Shown here: piece after piece, positions 46,486 to 57,245 of the stretch
How the letters are laid out: each line of letters starts with the position of its first letter
Numbering within the stretch: position 1 is the stretch's first letter
Source: Microglena sp. YARC
Taxonomy: Eukaryota > Chlorophyta > Chlorophyceae > Chlamydomonadales > Chlamydomonadaceae
DNA length: 64,000 nt
Direction of reading: 5' to 3'
NCBI GenBank assembly: GCA_022414725.1
Contig: CM039464.1
Coordinates: 50,644,545-50,708,544, forward strand
Notes under the pieces: generated by a model
What the model saw: only the letters and a program-made list of their open reading frames with translations
What the model was told of the DNA's origin: nothing
The model's database searches: none
Position numbers and translations under genes: made by a program

Positions 46486-46581
46486 CTTGATTGTACATGG
46501 GTTCTCCAACCGACACAGCCCCAGCTTCCTTAAATGTTGGACCACAGCTGGTCTCGCACCGCTTTCACAAAATGTCCCAAT
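46486..46581 (-). CDS. XAP5/XCT/FAM50-family gene, exon encoding IGTFLKAV...NLMYIK (sequence errors)
   Basis: Acceptor CTTTCAG (ending 46582) and donor AAG/GTGTGC (GT at 46484-46485). The consensus of this and neighbouring copies encodes IGTFLKAVRDQLCPTF then KELRAVSVENLMYIK, matching the XAP5 region (IGEFLRAV...L...F.E.R...VENL.Y.K) directly before EDL. In this copy several single-base insertions and deletions (net +3) break the frame, mostly at short homopolymers, which I attribute to uncorrected sequence rather than mutation. Acceptor-side copies lie upstream (46600-47690) and donor-side copies downstream (46137-46420). Confidence 0.75.
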
Positions 46582-46599
46582 CTGAAAGGGGAAGCGCAA

Positions 46600-47690
46600 A
46601 ATGAGCACTATAAGTAGGGCTAAGGACATCTTTTTTGCATTTTTGCATTTTTTGCATTTGCAGCTCCTTAACATGTTGGCACAAGCTGGTCTCGCACCCG
46701 CTTTCAGGAAAGTCCCAATCTGAAGGGGAGTGTAAGCATGAACACAAATAGGAGGGATCAAGGAACATCATTGTTTGCATTTTGCATTTTGCATTGCAGC
46801 CCTCCTTACATGTTGGACACAGCTGGTGCATTCCGCTTTCTGAAAAGTCCATCTGAAGGGGATAGCGGCAGGGACAAGGTGTCCTGTGTGTGTATGTTAT
46901 GCGTGTGCATGGTTTTGGTATAGGTTGTATAGGGTGTATATCTTAATGTTGGACACAGCTGGTCTTGTCCCACCCGCTTTTCAGGCATAGTCCCAAATCC
47001 AAAGGGGAAGCGGCAGGAGACAGGTGTATGTATGTGGTGTGTGTGTTGTGTATGTGTATGCGTGTGCAATGGTTGTCATAGGTTTGTATAGGTTGTATAT
47101 CTCAATGTTGACACAGCTGGTCCTTGCACCGCCTTTCAGGAAAGTCCCAATTCCGAAGGGAAGCGCAGGAGACAAGGTGTATGTTTGTGTGTGGGTTTTG
47201 GGGTGGTTGGTGGGGGGGTGGTTAATGGGGGGGGTGGGGTTTTTTGTTTACATACAATGTGTGTGTACTGTTGTGGTGTGGTGGTGTATGTTGTGTGTAT
47301 GTGTGTGTATGTGTGTGTGTGTATGTGAGTGTGTGTATATGTGTGTGTATTGTCAATGTGTGTGTGTATGTGTGTGGTGTATATGTGTGTGTTGTGTGTG
47401 TGTGTATGTGTGTGTATGTGTGGTGTGTTGTGTGTGTAATTGTGTGTGTGTAATGTGTGTGTATGTGTGTGTATGTGTGTGTGTATGTGTGTGTATGTGT
47501 GTGTGTGTGTATGTGTGTGTATGGTGTGTGTTATGTGTGTGTTGTGTCGTGCGTAACGTGTGTGTATGTAATGTGTGTATGCCGTGTGCATGGTTGTATT
47601 GTTGTACATTTTGAATGTTGGGACACAGCTGTCTTGCACGCTTTCAGGAAAGTCCGCAATCTGAAGGGGGAAGCGCAGGAGACACACTGG
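46600..47690 (-). repeat. Acceptor-side copies of the 31-codon XAP5 exon, five units
   Basis: On the minus strand each reads CTTCAG then ATTGGGACTTTCCTGAAAGC and GACCAGCTGTGTCC (IGTFLKA.., DQLCP), then breaks off. Positions are about 46700, 46835, 46975, 47130 and 47630. (GT)n and TGTATGTG microsatellites occupy most of 46880-47600. Confidence 0.8.
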
Positions 47691-47829
47691 TAAAGTGAGG
47701 ACTGTATGTGTATGTGTGCATCGTTGTGTATGTATCATGTATGTAATGTGTGTGTTGTATGTTGTAATGCGTGGTGTTTGTATGTGTATATATGTGGGGT
47801 TTGGAGGGGGGGTCTTAAGCTGCGTGCGT

Positions 47830-48246
47830 TAATTGACACACACATTTTTTTTTGTACCTTGAGGCAATAGCCAATCTGCCCCCCCCCCCCCCACCCCCCA
47901 CCCACCCACACCCACACTCACACATACACACCTTGTGGCCTGAGGCAATAGCCCCCCCCCCCCACACACCACACAACACATACACACACACTCACACATA
48001 CAACTTGTGCCTGAGGCAATCCCCCTTCCCCTCCCCCCCCCACACACACTCACAACACATACAACCTTTGTTGCCCTGAGGCAATAGCCCCACCCCCCCC
48101 CCCCCCCCCACACACACAACACACACACCACACACTCACACACAAACACACCTTGTTGGCCCTCGAGGCCAATAGCCCCCCCCACAACACCCACACCCAC
48201 CCACACAACTCACACACATACACACCTTGTGCCCTGAGGCAACAGC
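47830..48246 (-). repeat. Six short units with GCCTCAGGGCACAAGGTGTG in CA-rich filler
   Basis: On the minus strand each unit reads GCTATTGCCTC then AGGGCACAAG and GTGTGT. A related unit lies at 46060-46095. The pattern (a short conserved core ending at a GT) resembles the donor-side arrays. By position it could be a fragment of the preceding XAP5 exon, where ...SGHR is expected and TCAGGGCACAAG encodes SGHK, but the match is too short to be sure. Confidence 0.55.
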
Positions 48247-49246
48247 NNNNNNNNNNNNNNNNNNNNNNNNNNNNNNNNNNNNNNNNNNNNNNNNNNNNNN
48301 NNNNNNNNNNNNNNNNNNNNNNNNNNNNNNNNNNNNNNNNNNNNNNNNNNNNNNNNNNNNNNNNNNNNNNNNNNNNNNNNNNNNNNNNNNNNNNNNNNNN
48401 NNNNNNNNNNNNNNNNNNNNNNNNNNNNNNNNNNNNNNNNNNNNNNNNNNNNNNNNNNNNNNNNNNNNNNNNNNNNNNNNNNNNNNNNNNNNNNNNNNNN
48501 NNNNNNNNNNNNNNNNNNNNNNNNNNNNNNNNNNNNNNNNNNNNNNNNNNNNNNNNNNNNNNNNNNNNNNNNNNNNNNNNNNNNNNNNNNNNNNNNNNNN
48601 NNNNNNNNNNNNNNNNNNNNNNNNNNNNNNNNNNNNNNNNNNNNNNNNNNNNNNNNNNNNNNNNNNNNNNNNNNNNNNNNNNNNNNNNNNNNNNNNNNNN
48701 NNNNNNNNNNNNNNNNNNNNNNNNNNNNNNNNNNNNNNNNNNNNNNNNNNNNNNNNNNNNNNNNNNNNNNNNNNNNNNNNNNNNNNNNNNNNNNNNNNNN
48801 NNNNNNNNNNNNNNNNNNNNNNNNNNNNNNNNNNNNNNNNNNNNNNNNNNNNNNNNNNNNNNNNNNNNNNNNNNNNNNNNNNNNNNNNNNNNNNNNNNNN
48901 NNNNNNNNNNNNNNNNNNNNNNNNNNNNNNNNNNNNNNNNNNNNNNNNNNNNNNNNNNNNNNNNNNNNNNNNNNNNNNNNNNNNNNNNNNNNNNNNNNNN
49001 NNNNNNNNNNNNNNNNNNNNNNNNNNNNNNNNNNNNNNNNNNNNNNNNNNNNNNNNNNNNNNNNNNNNNNNNNNNNNNNNNNNNNNNNNNNNNNNNNNNN
49101 NNNNNNNNNNNNNNNNNNNNNNNNNNNNNNNNNNNNNNNNNNNNNNNNNNNNNNNNNNNNNNNNNNNNNNNNNNNNNNNNNNNNNNNNNNNNNNNNNNNN
49201 NNNNNNNNNNNNNNNNNNNNNNNNNNNNNNNNNNNNNNNNNNNNNN
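48247..49246. other. Assembly gap (1,000 N)
   Basis: Exactly 1,000 unknown bases, probably a nominal size. The 5' part of the XAP5-family gene, and perhaps its promoter, may lie in or beyond this gap. Confidence 0.99.
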
Positions 49247-49374
49247 GGTGTGGGCAGATTTGATTCCCAGTGATGGAAAGCTGAATCCCTTGGTGTCGGG
49301 GGGCTGAGGGGGGGGTTTTCTTGGGGGGGGGGGGAGGGTAGATTGCATTCCGTTGTGCTCTGATTTACTATCGG

Positions 49375-50250
49375 TTGTGTGCCTTGGCTGTGGCCTACAG
49401 ATGATGGGAAACGTCCGGGGCCCCCCTCGGGAATTTGTGTTTTTTTTGATTTTTTTTTTTTTTTTTTCCCACCCCTAAAAAAACCCCCCCCTTTTTTTTA
49501 CCCTTACCCACCCTACCCCTACCCACTCCACACAACAACATCACATCACCACACACCAGGGAAAGTAATTGAGCACAAGATTTGAGCTTCGCCACATTCA
49601 CATACATCATGTGCATCTCCCACACAGGAAGTGATGAGCTACGTGTTGCCGTTGCTATAAAGATGATTGGAACCATCGCTGCAGCGTGTGTTTGATGCCG
49701 CCCTACCCTACCGCTACCCTACCCTACCCTAACCCTACCCTACCCTACCCTACCCTACCCTACTCCACCACAACACATCACATCCACATCACCACACGCA
49801 GGAAGTGAGTAGCACTTGATGCGCTTACTTAAGTTACATAAATTCATGTGTTCTGCCCACACGCAGGACATGATTTGAGCTACGTGTCATTGTTGCCTTA
49901 AAGATGATTGGAAACGTCGCTAGGGGTTTGTTGATTCCACCCTACTCTAACCCCATCATCCACATCACATCAGCACTACAAGACAATCCCCCACAGTGTT
50001 GTTTGATTCCACCCTACACTACACTACCCCACACATCACATCACATCACACCACCCCACAAACAAACTCCCCACACGCAGGACGCTTGATAGAGGCTACG
50101 TGCGCTGTTGCCTTAAGGACGATGGAAACGTTGCTACGAGTATTTTCGATTCCACCCTTACCCCACACAACTTCAAACCCACGACACATCACAACACACA
50201 TCACATCACATCACATCCACCACACATCACAAACACCTCCCCACGCACAG
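49375..50250 (+). repeat. Acceptor-side copies of the exon at 50251, four or five units
   Basis: Units near 49378, 49627, 49801, 49868 and 50081 repeat CACACGCAG then GAAGTGATGAGCTACGTGTC, GTTGCC and AAGATGATGGGAAAC with indels, followed by GTTTGATTCCACCCTACCC and (CCCTA)n filler. They keep an AG acceptor but break off before the exon's 3' end. Confidence 0.8.
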
Positions 50251-50349
50251 GAAGTGATGAGCTACGTGTCGCTGTTGCCTAAGATGATGGGAAACATCGC
50301 ATCGGGGTGTGTTCGAGCCCCTCAGCGGGGAGCTGACTCCATCTTCCAA
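50251..50349 (+). CDS. 33-codon exon, probably upstream exon of the thioredoxin-like gene
   Basis: Acceptor CGCACAG (ending 50250) and donor GTGAGC (50350-50355). It is 99 bases, phase 0. It encodes EVMSYVSLLPKMMGNIASG then CVRAPQRGADSIFQ. No domain is recognised alone. Joined to the next exon it gives ADSIFQ-ELDEAILMSGDK-VVVVFC, which fits the first helix and strand of a thioredoxin fold, and strand and phase agree. Upstream acceptor-side copies (49375-50250) and a short donor-side copy at 50576-50610 (GCTGACTCCCATCTTTTCAG with GTGAGC) mark it as an exon. A different gene is possible. Confidence 0.55.
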
Positions 50350-50355
50350 GTGAGC

Positions 50356-50755
50356 GGGTAGGGAAGCACAGATATATTACATTAATGTAATAATTATCAA
50401 AGAGTTCACGAAAGTAATGTTCACGCAAGTATGTTCACGCCTCACGTAATGCAGTGATGGAAGCACAGTTATTACATTTTTACTTTGACATAGCAGAATC
50501 TCATGTCCTGTGGCAGGAACACTACGAATATCAGAGCTGGTTGTAATGTACCGAACGTAGTCTTACTTGCTCACGGAAGCTGACTCCCATCTTTTCAGTG
50601 AGCGGGTAAAAACATAAATAAATAGTACGCTTATTTACGAGGCTTGAGTTTGAGGCGGGCAAAGCCAATTTGCTTGCACTGGGGCTAACCTCCAATGGGT
50701 GCAGGTGGTATGTGTTGGGGGTGGGTGGTGTGTGTGGGGGTTGGGGGTGGGGGGT
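50356..50755. other. Intron sequence with a donor-side copy
   Basis: Contains one donor-side copy of the exon at 50251 (50576-50610) and internal repeats (GTTCACGAAAGTAATGTTCA). No other feature seen. Confidence 0.5.
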
Positions 50756-50764
50756 AAGAATACA

Positions 50765-51010
50765 TTAAATAAATATACGCCTTTGTAATGCAGTGGAATG
50801 CAATGGAGTGTAATGTGTGCAATTTAATGTTGATGTAATAGGAATTCAATGCAATGCAATGTAAGTATTCAAATGTTATGTAATGCAATTCATGCAATTG
50901 AATGCCAATGCAATTTTGATGGGAATGCAGTGCTAATGCAATGTAATGTAATTGCAGTGCCAATGGAAATGCAATTCAGTACAGTGCAGTGCAATGTGAT
51001 GGAATGTATG
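50765..51010. repeat. Degenerate AATGC/TAATG pentamer tract
   Basis: About 40 imperfect copies of AATGC, AATGT and TAATG. The same pentamer forms the 3' tail of the LINE at 3476-5562, so this may be an expanded LINE tail without its element. Confidence 0.7.
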
Positions 51011-51182
51011 TTGCCAGTTCCAGGGGTTGGTCAAATAGGGGTTGGTCAAATAGGGTGTCAAATAGGGATGCGTTAAATAATATAATTAGTCTGAAGGGAT
51101 GCCCAACGCTCAACAATCAAGATCAACTTAAGATCAACTTAAAGATTAACTTAAGATCAACTGGAGATTTCAACCTTAAGAT

Positions 51183-51972
51183 TAGGGTTGGGCTGACATA
51201 TAAACGTATAATATACGTGTAACGTTTATAAATACGCCGTTACAGTTTTTCTCAAATCGACGTTGTAACGCGTTTATACAAAACTGGTAGTCTGAACTTT
51301 CCGAGGAAGAAAGTACAGCACACGTCCCGGCCCTTAACTTCTTGGTTTTGCATTATAATTTTGATACAGATAGCCTCATTGGAAAGCTTTTGAACTCATC
51401 TTAATTCACAATTTATGCAATACAATTTCACCCTTTCATACACCACCATGCTAATAAATATTTTGGCCTAAAGGTTGATCAGATAGCCAGGATGGCAACA
51501 CATATCAGAGCGCCCACCTAGCTCTTCCACTCCACAAAAGCTGTGCTTCCTACATGGGCTTGGAAGGATTGATGGTGCCAAGCCTAGTGCAATGTGAAAC
51601 AGACAATTATTGCAATACCGTTATGTTACTTTATATTATTATGCAACCAATATTACAGTTTTACATAATAAGATCCAACCTGGCATTTTTTAATGGCTTC
51701 CTTTAGATTGGCCATCGAAGCTTCTTGGTCCCACGCGCTTCCACTGGTCGTGATTTCTTTTCTTGAGATCTTGACAACCTAAAACTTGCCAGATAATTTT
51801 TCTAAGAGTTGATCTGTGATGCACAATGAAATTGCTACGCAGCAATAATTTAAAACCCATGTAAAGGTATTTTCTCCAAGAAGTGTCTAAATTTTATATA
51901 CGTTCTTATACGTTTATATGTTTGAATATGCGGTTATAAAAATATAGAAATATATGTTTGCTTCCAACCTTA
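51183..51972. mobile_element. 790-bp hAT-type element with perfect 8-bp target duplication
   Basis: The termini are TAGGGTTGGGC and TTCCAACCTTA (reverse complement TAAGGTTGGAA), flanked by CTTAAGAT at 51175-51182 and 51973-51980. The AAGATCAACTT tandem repeat into which it inserted continues on both sides. Subterminal AT-rich motifs (ATAAACGTATAATATACG, CGTTTATATGTTTG) occur at both ends. No transposase frame is seen, so it is non-autonomous. Confidence 0.9.
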
Positions 51973-52039
51973 CTTAAGATAAACTGAGATCGACCTTTTA
52001 AGATCAAACTTAAGATCAACTCTATATTACCACGGTGTT

Positions 52040-52125
52040 TGTATTTTTTAGCCCTTCCTATAACGGTTGAGCAAGTCCCTTAAGCCTATTTGGCCTATCC
52101 CAATACTGTAACATACATACATGTA
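52040..52125. repeat. Dispersed AAGCCCTTCC-type repeat copy
   Basis: Contains TTAGCCCTTCCTATAACGGT, AAGTCCCTTAAGCCTATTTG and GGCCTATCCC, ending in TACATACATG. Same family as at 14870-14952. Confidence 0.7.
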
Positions 52126-52199
52126 TTGTGATTAGCACACCGAGCTCACACTCCTAGGCCCAGGGATAAAGCGTAATTATTGCATTGTTATGCCCCCAC

Positions 52200-52407
52200 C
52201 AGGGTACTACTTCTTGCCAAATTGGTCGGCGCTTAAGCGCACAAACGACAAATTGGTCAGCGCTTCATAGTGCAAAAAAAAGCGCCGCAAATACTACGCC
52301 GCTGCGTCCACAGGGGGTGAAAAAACTGCGTGAAACGCGCAGAGGGGCTCAAAAAGGCAGCGCGGCATCGCGCTGCCGGTGCAGCGTGCGCGCTTAGTAG
52401 TACCCTG
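52200..52407. mobile_element. 208-bp hAT-type MITE with 8-bp target duplication (one mismatch)
   Basis: The termini are CAGGGTACTACTTCTTGCC and GCTTAGTAGTACCCTG, flanked by GCCCCCAC (52192-52199) and GCCCCCAT (52408-52415). It is a reverse-oriented, internally deleted relative of the 1,250-bp element at 21296-22545: AAATTGGTCGGCGCTTAAGC, TGCGTGAAACGCGCAG and GGCAGCGCGGC are shared. Confidence 0.9.
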
Positions 52408-52559
52408 GCCCCCATTTTGTATTTTGGTATGACACTAAATGCTAATCCCATTTCCAACGAATTGGGTAGAGCTCAGTGAATTGGTGCGTCCTTAGGACAT
52501 GGTGAAAAGAGTGAGGTAGTCTTGAGTAGCAGGTGGACTCATGTATTTTTATGTATTTT

Positions 52560-52745
52560 ACAGTCCAATCCCCTGGTAGAGCTCGTTTAAATCAGAAGGT
52601 GCGGGGGTTAGGTCCCTACAGTGTGGCGCTATAGGGGTTCGCACGGGGCGCTGTCAAACCGCCATGGTAGCTTTGTTCAGGTAAAAAAATAGCAGCTCGT
52701 TCCCTACCCCTGAAGACGACTTCCTTTAATACCAGGCCTACCAGG
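52560..52745 (+). mobile_element. tRNA-derived SINE, diverged
   Basis: Head with CCCTGGTAGAGCTCGTTTAA and GGGGTTAGGTCCC (degenerate box B), body with CAAACCGCCATGGTAGCTTT, GCTCGTTCCCTACCCC and CTTTAATACCAGGCC. It matches the family consensus but with many changes. Confidence 0.68.
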
Positions 52746-52890
52746 AGAGTAATCCAGGCCTACCAGGCCGCTACCTGGCCTACCAGGCCTAATCAGGCCT
52801 ACCAGGCCTACCAGGTCTAACTCAGGCCCTACCAGTGCGTAAGTCAGGCGCTACTTGGCCTACCAGGCCTAATTCAGGCGCTACCAGGCG
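52728..52890. repeat. AGGCCTACC tandem repeat
   Basis: About 15 imperfect copies of a 9-12 bp unit (CAGGCCTACCAGG) expanding from the SINE tail CCAGGCCTACCAGGAG. It ends at the SINE-like tail GGCGTAATCATTACTTTC (52888-52905), so it has expanded inside the SINE. Confidence 0.85.
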
Positions 52891-52969
52891 TAATCATTAC
52901 TTTCATGCATAATGCTTGCATTCAGAAATGAAGGTGCACTCATGTATTTATGCATTATTCATTAAACGG

Positions 52970-54235
52970 TAATTGACAACCATGACTCCTCTCAACCTCA
53001 ACCCATACTCCCAACCCACACCCCAATCGTACCCAAACCCACACCCCAATCGGTACCCAAACCCACACCCCTTACCCCATCCCTACATGACCGGACCAAC
53101 CCCACACCCCAATCGTACTCAAACCCACACCCCTACCCCATTCCCCTACCCCCAACCCACACCCCAATCGTACCCAAACCCCACACCCTTACCCCATCCC
53201 CCAACCCCTACCCCCAACCCTCACCCCTACCCCATCACCCAACCCCTACCCCCAACCCACACCCCAATCGTACCCAAAACCCACACCCCTACCCCATCCC
53301 CAACCCCTACCCCCAACCCACACCCCAATCGTACCCAAACCCACACCCCTACCCCATCCCCCAACCCCTACCCCCAACCCTCACCCCTACCCCATTAGTC
53401 CCCCAACCCCATACCCCCAACCCACACCCCAATCGTACCCAAACCCACACCCTACCCCATCCCCCAACCCTACCCCCAACCCACACCCCAATCGTTTACC
53501 CAAACCCACACCCCATCCCCCAACCCTACCCAACCCAAACCCCATCCCACACCCCAAACCACACCCTTACCACAAACCCTGCCACAAACCTTACCACAAA
53601 CCCACACCCCACCCTGCCCCAAACCCACACCACCCCTACCCCATCCACCCCTACCCCACCACCCCTACCCCATCACCAACCCTACCCTACCCGGCAAACC
53701 CCATACCCTACCCCAAACCCACACCCCACCCTACCCAAACTCACACCCCTACCCCCAACCCAACCCTACCCACAAACCCACAACCCTACCCCAACCCACA
53801 ACCCTACCCCAACCCACAACCCTACCCCACCTCAACGCTACCCCAACCCCAACCCTAGCCCAACCCAGACCCCTACCCTCAACCCACACCCCTACCCCAA
53901 CTCTACCCCCATCCCACACCCCAACCCTTCCCACACCCCTACCCCACCCAACCAACCCCAGCCCTAAAAAAAAAAACGACCCTACCCACACCCCAACCCC
54001 AATCCACACCCCAATCCAACTCCAAGCCCCCAATCACACCCCAACCCACCCATGCCCACACCCCAACCCTACCCTACCCCCATCCCACACCCCAACCCTT
54101 CCCACACCTTACCCCAACCCCCCACCCCACCCCAACCCCAGCCCTACCCCAAAAAACCCAACCCCGACCCTACCTACACCCCAATCCACACCCCAATCCC
54201 AACCCTAAACCCCACCCCCTCACACTCATGAACCG
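52970..54235. repeat. C-rich minisatellite, CCCACACCCCAATCGTACCC type
   Basis: 53000-53520 holds eight or so units of about 50-65 bp with CCAACCCACACCCCAATCGT and ACCCAAACCCACACCCCTAC. It then decays to CCCTACCCCAACCC. It fills the intron upstream of the exon at 54254. Confidence 0.88.
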
Positions 54236-54253
54236 TCCCTTTTTTGTCCTCAG

Positions 54254-54289
54254 GAGCTTGACGAGGCTATTCTGATGAGCGGTGACAAG
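54254..54289 (+). CDS. Thioredoxin-like gene, 12-codon exon
   Basis: Acceptor TCCTCAG (ending 54253) and donor GTGGGG (54290). It is 36 bases, phase 0, encoding ELDEAILMSGDK. This is the stretch before the central strand of a thioredoxin fold (.ELDEAI....K-VVVVFxAxWCxxC). Donor-side copies follow at 54415-54690. Its short length and clean junctions with the exon at 55524 support the call. Confidence 0.75.
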
Positions 54290-54409
54290 GTGGGGCCCTC
54301 TTGTTTGATTTCGAGGGTGGTATTTGTGTGTGGGCGGGGGTAGGGGGGGAATAGTCGGTTTATTCTGATTAGGGTGTGGATTGGGGGTTTGGGGTAGGGT
54401 TTGGGGTTG

Positions 54410-54695
54410 GGATAGTCTGGTTTATTCCAATGAGCGGCGGCAAGGTAGGTCCCTCATGTTTGGATTCGAGCGGCGGGGTGGGGGGGGTGGGGTGGTAGAG
54501 CAGGGTTGGGGGGGTAGATTGGTAATGTGTGGGTTCGGGGGTAGGGGTGTGCCGTTGGGATTGGACAGTTTATTCTGATGAGCCGGTGACAGAGGTAGGT
54601 CCCTCGTGGTTTGATTTCGGGGGGGGGGGGGGGGGGAGTTGGGGCTATTCTGATGAGCCGGTCACAAGGTTAGGTCCCTCATGTTTGGATTCAGG
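54410..54695 (+). repeat. Donor-side copies of the 12-codon exon, three units
   Basis: TTTATTCCAATGAGCGGCGG, TTATTCTGATGAGCCGGTGA and GCTATTCTGATGAGCCGGTC, each followed by (A/C)AAGGTAGGTCCCTC or close, repeat the AILMSGDK end and donor of the exon at 54254-54289. They lie downstream of the complete exon, in G-rich filler. Confidence 0.88.
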
Positions 54696-54699
54696 GTGG

Positions 54700-54990
54700 G
54701 GGTGGTGGGGTGGTGGGGGGGGGAAGGGGAGACCTGGAGGTAGGTCCCAAAGGGGAAGTCAAGGAGGATAGGGACAGAAACAGGGAAGGAGGAGAGATGG
54801 AAGGAGGGTGAAGAGGATAGGAGACAGGGGGGGAGGGGGGGCAGAGGGAAAGGGGGGGAGACATGAGGTAGGGTCAAGGGAAAGTCGAGGAGGATAGGGG
54901 ACAGAAAGAGGGGGAAGGGGAGAGATGGAGGGAGGTTGAAGAAGATAGGAGGGAGGGGGAGGGGGGGGGGGGGGGGGGGGGGGGGAGCTT
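54700..54990. repeat. Purine-rich tract with poly-G
   Basis: GGGGAAGGGGAGA and AGGAGGATAGGGACAGAAA units repeat two or three times, ending in a G run at 54960-54985. Confidence 0.8.
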
Positions 54991-55117
54991 AGCACTAATA
55001 GCGCTAGTTGGCACTTCCGCTAAGGAGCTGAGTTAAGCAATGTGGGCGGTACATGTTTTCCTTGTCACGAATCTCTTTGAACCCTACTCGTTTCCTTCCC
55101 ATTTCATTTGTTGGCCC

Positions 55118-55153
<36 letters not shown>

Positions 55154-55194
55154 CAGACAAGCTGAGTGACTGGCCGCATGAGCAAATTTACAAG

Positions 55195-55460
55195 AGAGTG
55201 ACTGACTGACTGACTTACTGACAGACTGACTGACTGACTGACTGACCTGTTGACCTGCTAACTGTCTGATTGTCTGACTGACTGACCTGCCGACCTGCCA
55301 ACTGTCTGACTGATTGACTGACTGACTGACTGACTGACTGGACTGACTGACTGATGACCGACCGACCGACCGATTCGACCGACTGGCTCCTTGACCGACC
55401 AACCCACAGACCCACAGTACCGATCTGCAGACTGGCCTGACTGACTGACTGACTGATCTA
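55195..55460. repeat. (TGAC)n microsatellite, interrupted
   Basis: TGACTGACTGAC with CCTGCCGACCTGCC and CCGACCGACC interruptions. A CA tract lies before it at 55120-55150. Minus-strand SQSVSQS frames are artefacts. Confidence 0.92.
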
Positions 55461-55523
55461 TGTCCAAGCGACCCAACCCAACCCAACCCCAAACCCAACC
55501 CAACCCCAACCCAACCCACGTAG

Positions 55524-55616
55524 GTTGTGGTGGTGTTCTGCGCTCTCACGTGGTGCCGCTCTTGCAAGAGCTTGCAGCGACCTATGCAGAAGATCGCTGC
55601 GCACTACAAAGATAAG
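55524..55616 (+). CDS. Thioredoxin-like gene, exon with the WCRSC active-site motif (31 codons)
   Basis: Acceptor CACGTAG (ending 55523) and donor GTGGGA (55617). It is 93 bases, phase 0. It encodes VVVVFCALTWCRSCKSLQRP then MQKIAAHYKDK. The central hydrophobic strand followed by W-C-R-S-C and a helix with P at position +6 after the second Cys is the thioredoxin active-site layout; both redox cysteines are present. Thioredoxin-fold proteins with CxxC act in dithiol-disulfide exchange. Residues around the site (CALTWCRSCK) differ from classical WCGPC, so it is a thioredoxin-like rather than classical thioredoxin. A partial donor-side copy follows (55618-55700). Confidence 0.88.
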
Positions 55617-55705
55617 GTGGGATGCAGTGGGTTGGTATTTGTCACACTTTACAAAGATAAGGAGGGAAGCAGTGGGTTGGCATGCGTCACACTTTCTTTA
55701 AGGCG
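55617..55705 (+). repeat. Donor-side copy of the WCRSC exon
   Basis: TACAAAGATAAG followed by GAGGGAAGCAGTGGGTTGG at about 55650 repeats the end of the exon (YKDK) and the first 20 bases of the intron. The GT of this copy has become GA. Confidence 0.8.
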
Positions 55706-55729
55706 CTAGGTATGGCATCTTCCAGCCAG

Positions 55730-56735
55730 ATCAATCCATCCATCCATCCCATCCATCCATCCATTCATCCATCCATCCATGTACCCATCCACCCGCTCAC
55801 CCATCCATCCATCTACCCATCCACCACCCACACACCCGTCCATCTACTCATCCATCCATCCATCCATCCATCCATCCATCCACCCACTTATTCATTCACT
55901 TACTCACCCATCCATCCATGTATCCATCCATCCAACCATCCATCTACCCATCCATCCATCCACCCACTTACCCATCCACTTACTCACCCATCCATCCATG
56001 TATCCATCCATCCATCCACCCACTTACCAATTCACTTACTCATCCACTTACTCATCCATCCATCCACCCACCCACTTACTCATCCATCCACCCACTTACC
56101 AATCCACTTACTCACCCATCCATCTATCCATCCATCCATTCATCCATCCACCCACTTACCCATCCACTTACTCACCCATCCCTCCATGTATCCGTCCATC
56201 CATCCACCCGCTTACCCGTCCACTTATCCATCCCCATCCATCCACCACTTTACCCATCCACTTACTCACCCATCTATCCATCCATCCATGTATCCATCCA
56301 TCCATCCATCCACCCACTTACCCATCCACTTACTCACCCATCTATCCATCCATCCATGTATCCATCCATCCATCCATCCACCCACTTACCCATCCACTTA
56401 CTCACCCATCCATCCATCCATCCATGTATCCATCCATCCATCCATCCACCCACCCACTTACCCATCCACTTACTCACCCATCCATCCATGTATCCATCCA
56501 TCCACCCACTTACTCATCCATCCATCCATCCATCCACTCACTTACCCATCCACTTACTCACTCATCCATCCATCCATGTATCCATCCATCCATCCACCCA
56601 CCCACATACCCATCCACTTACTCACCCATCCATCCATCCATCCATCCACTTACCCATCCACTTACTCACACCCACAACACCCATCCACCCACCCATCCAT
56701 CCCACCCACCCATCCATCCATACATCCCTTCCTGT
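55730..56735. repeat. (CCAT)n satellite with higher-order units
   Basis: CATCCATCCATC runs punctuated by ACCCACTTACCCATCCACTT and ACTCACCCATCCATCCATGT define a higher-order unit of about 70-85 bp, roughly 11 copies. It fills the intron before the first pseudo-exon. Ile/His/Pro-rich open frames of 280-350 codons in all three plus phases are artefacts. Confidence 0.95.
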
Positions 56736-56737
56736 AG

Positions 56738-56840
56738 GCCTTGTTCATCAAGCTCTTTGGTAATAACAACTATCACACCTAGAGGCTCTTGAAGGATAAC
56801 TTTGCAGTGCACTCTACTCCTAGCTTCATATTCTACATCA
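56738..56840 (+). pseudogene. Thioredoxin-like gene, acceptor-side pseudo-exon copy 1
   Basis: CCTGTAG acceptor, then a copy of the exon at 59367 that reads [14 protein letters not shown] and hits an in-frame TAG at 56780-56782, where the intact exon has CAGACCAAG. It then continues through STPSFIFY but ends without the donor, running into CCAT repeats. If spliced in, it would truncate the protein. Confidence 0.88.
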
Positions 56841-57245
56841 TTCCATCCCATCCATCCACCCATCAATCCACTAACCCATCCATCCACTCACCCATCCATC
56901 CGTAACTCCATACATCCCATACATACATCCATTAATCCTGCCCATCTATCCATCCCACCCATCCCACCCACCCATCAATCCACTCATCCTTCCCATCCAT
57001 CCATCCGTAACTCCATCCATCCCATTCATAGATACATCAATCCTACCCATCCATCCCATCCCATAACCCCATCCATCCCATCCCATACACCCATCAATCC
57101 ACTCAACCATCCATCCATCCATCCCATCCATACGTCCCACCCATCCATCCATCACACTCATCCACCCACCCATCCATCACACCCATCCATCCATCACACC
57201 CATCTATCACACCCATCCATCACACCCACCCATCCCTTCATGTAG
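56841..57245. repeat. (CCAT)n satellite between pseudo-exons
   Basis: CCATCCATCCCATCC and ACCCATCAATCCACTCA units. Together with the pseudo-exon it forms a unit of about 500 bp duplicated in tandem. Confidence 0.9.

Noticed and set aside
49690..49770. (CCCTA)n as a telomere or interstitial telomere
   Set aside because: Short, irregular (CTACCC mixed with CTAACCC), and part of the filler between acceptor-side exon copies. The same C-rich filler occurs throughout.
50251..50349. C-terminal part of a short-chain dehydrogenase (from the PQRGADSIF segment)
   Set aside because: Only a weak resemblance to the ...P..GA... motif of that family. The phase and fold continuity with the thioredoxin exon is a better explanation.
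55682..56792. Three overlapping Ile/His/Pro/Ser-rich frames of 281-351 codons
   Set aside because: All three plus-strand phases are open because the CCAT satellite lacks stops. The segment is an intron of the thioredoxin-like gene.
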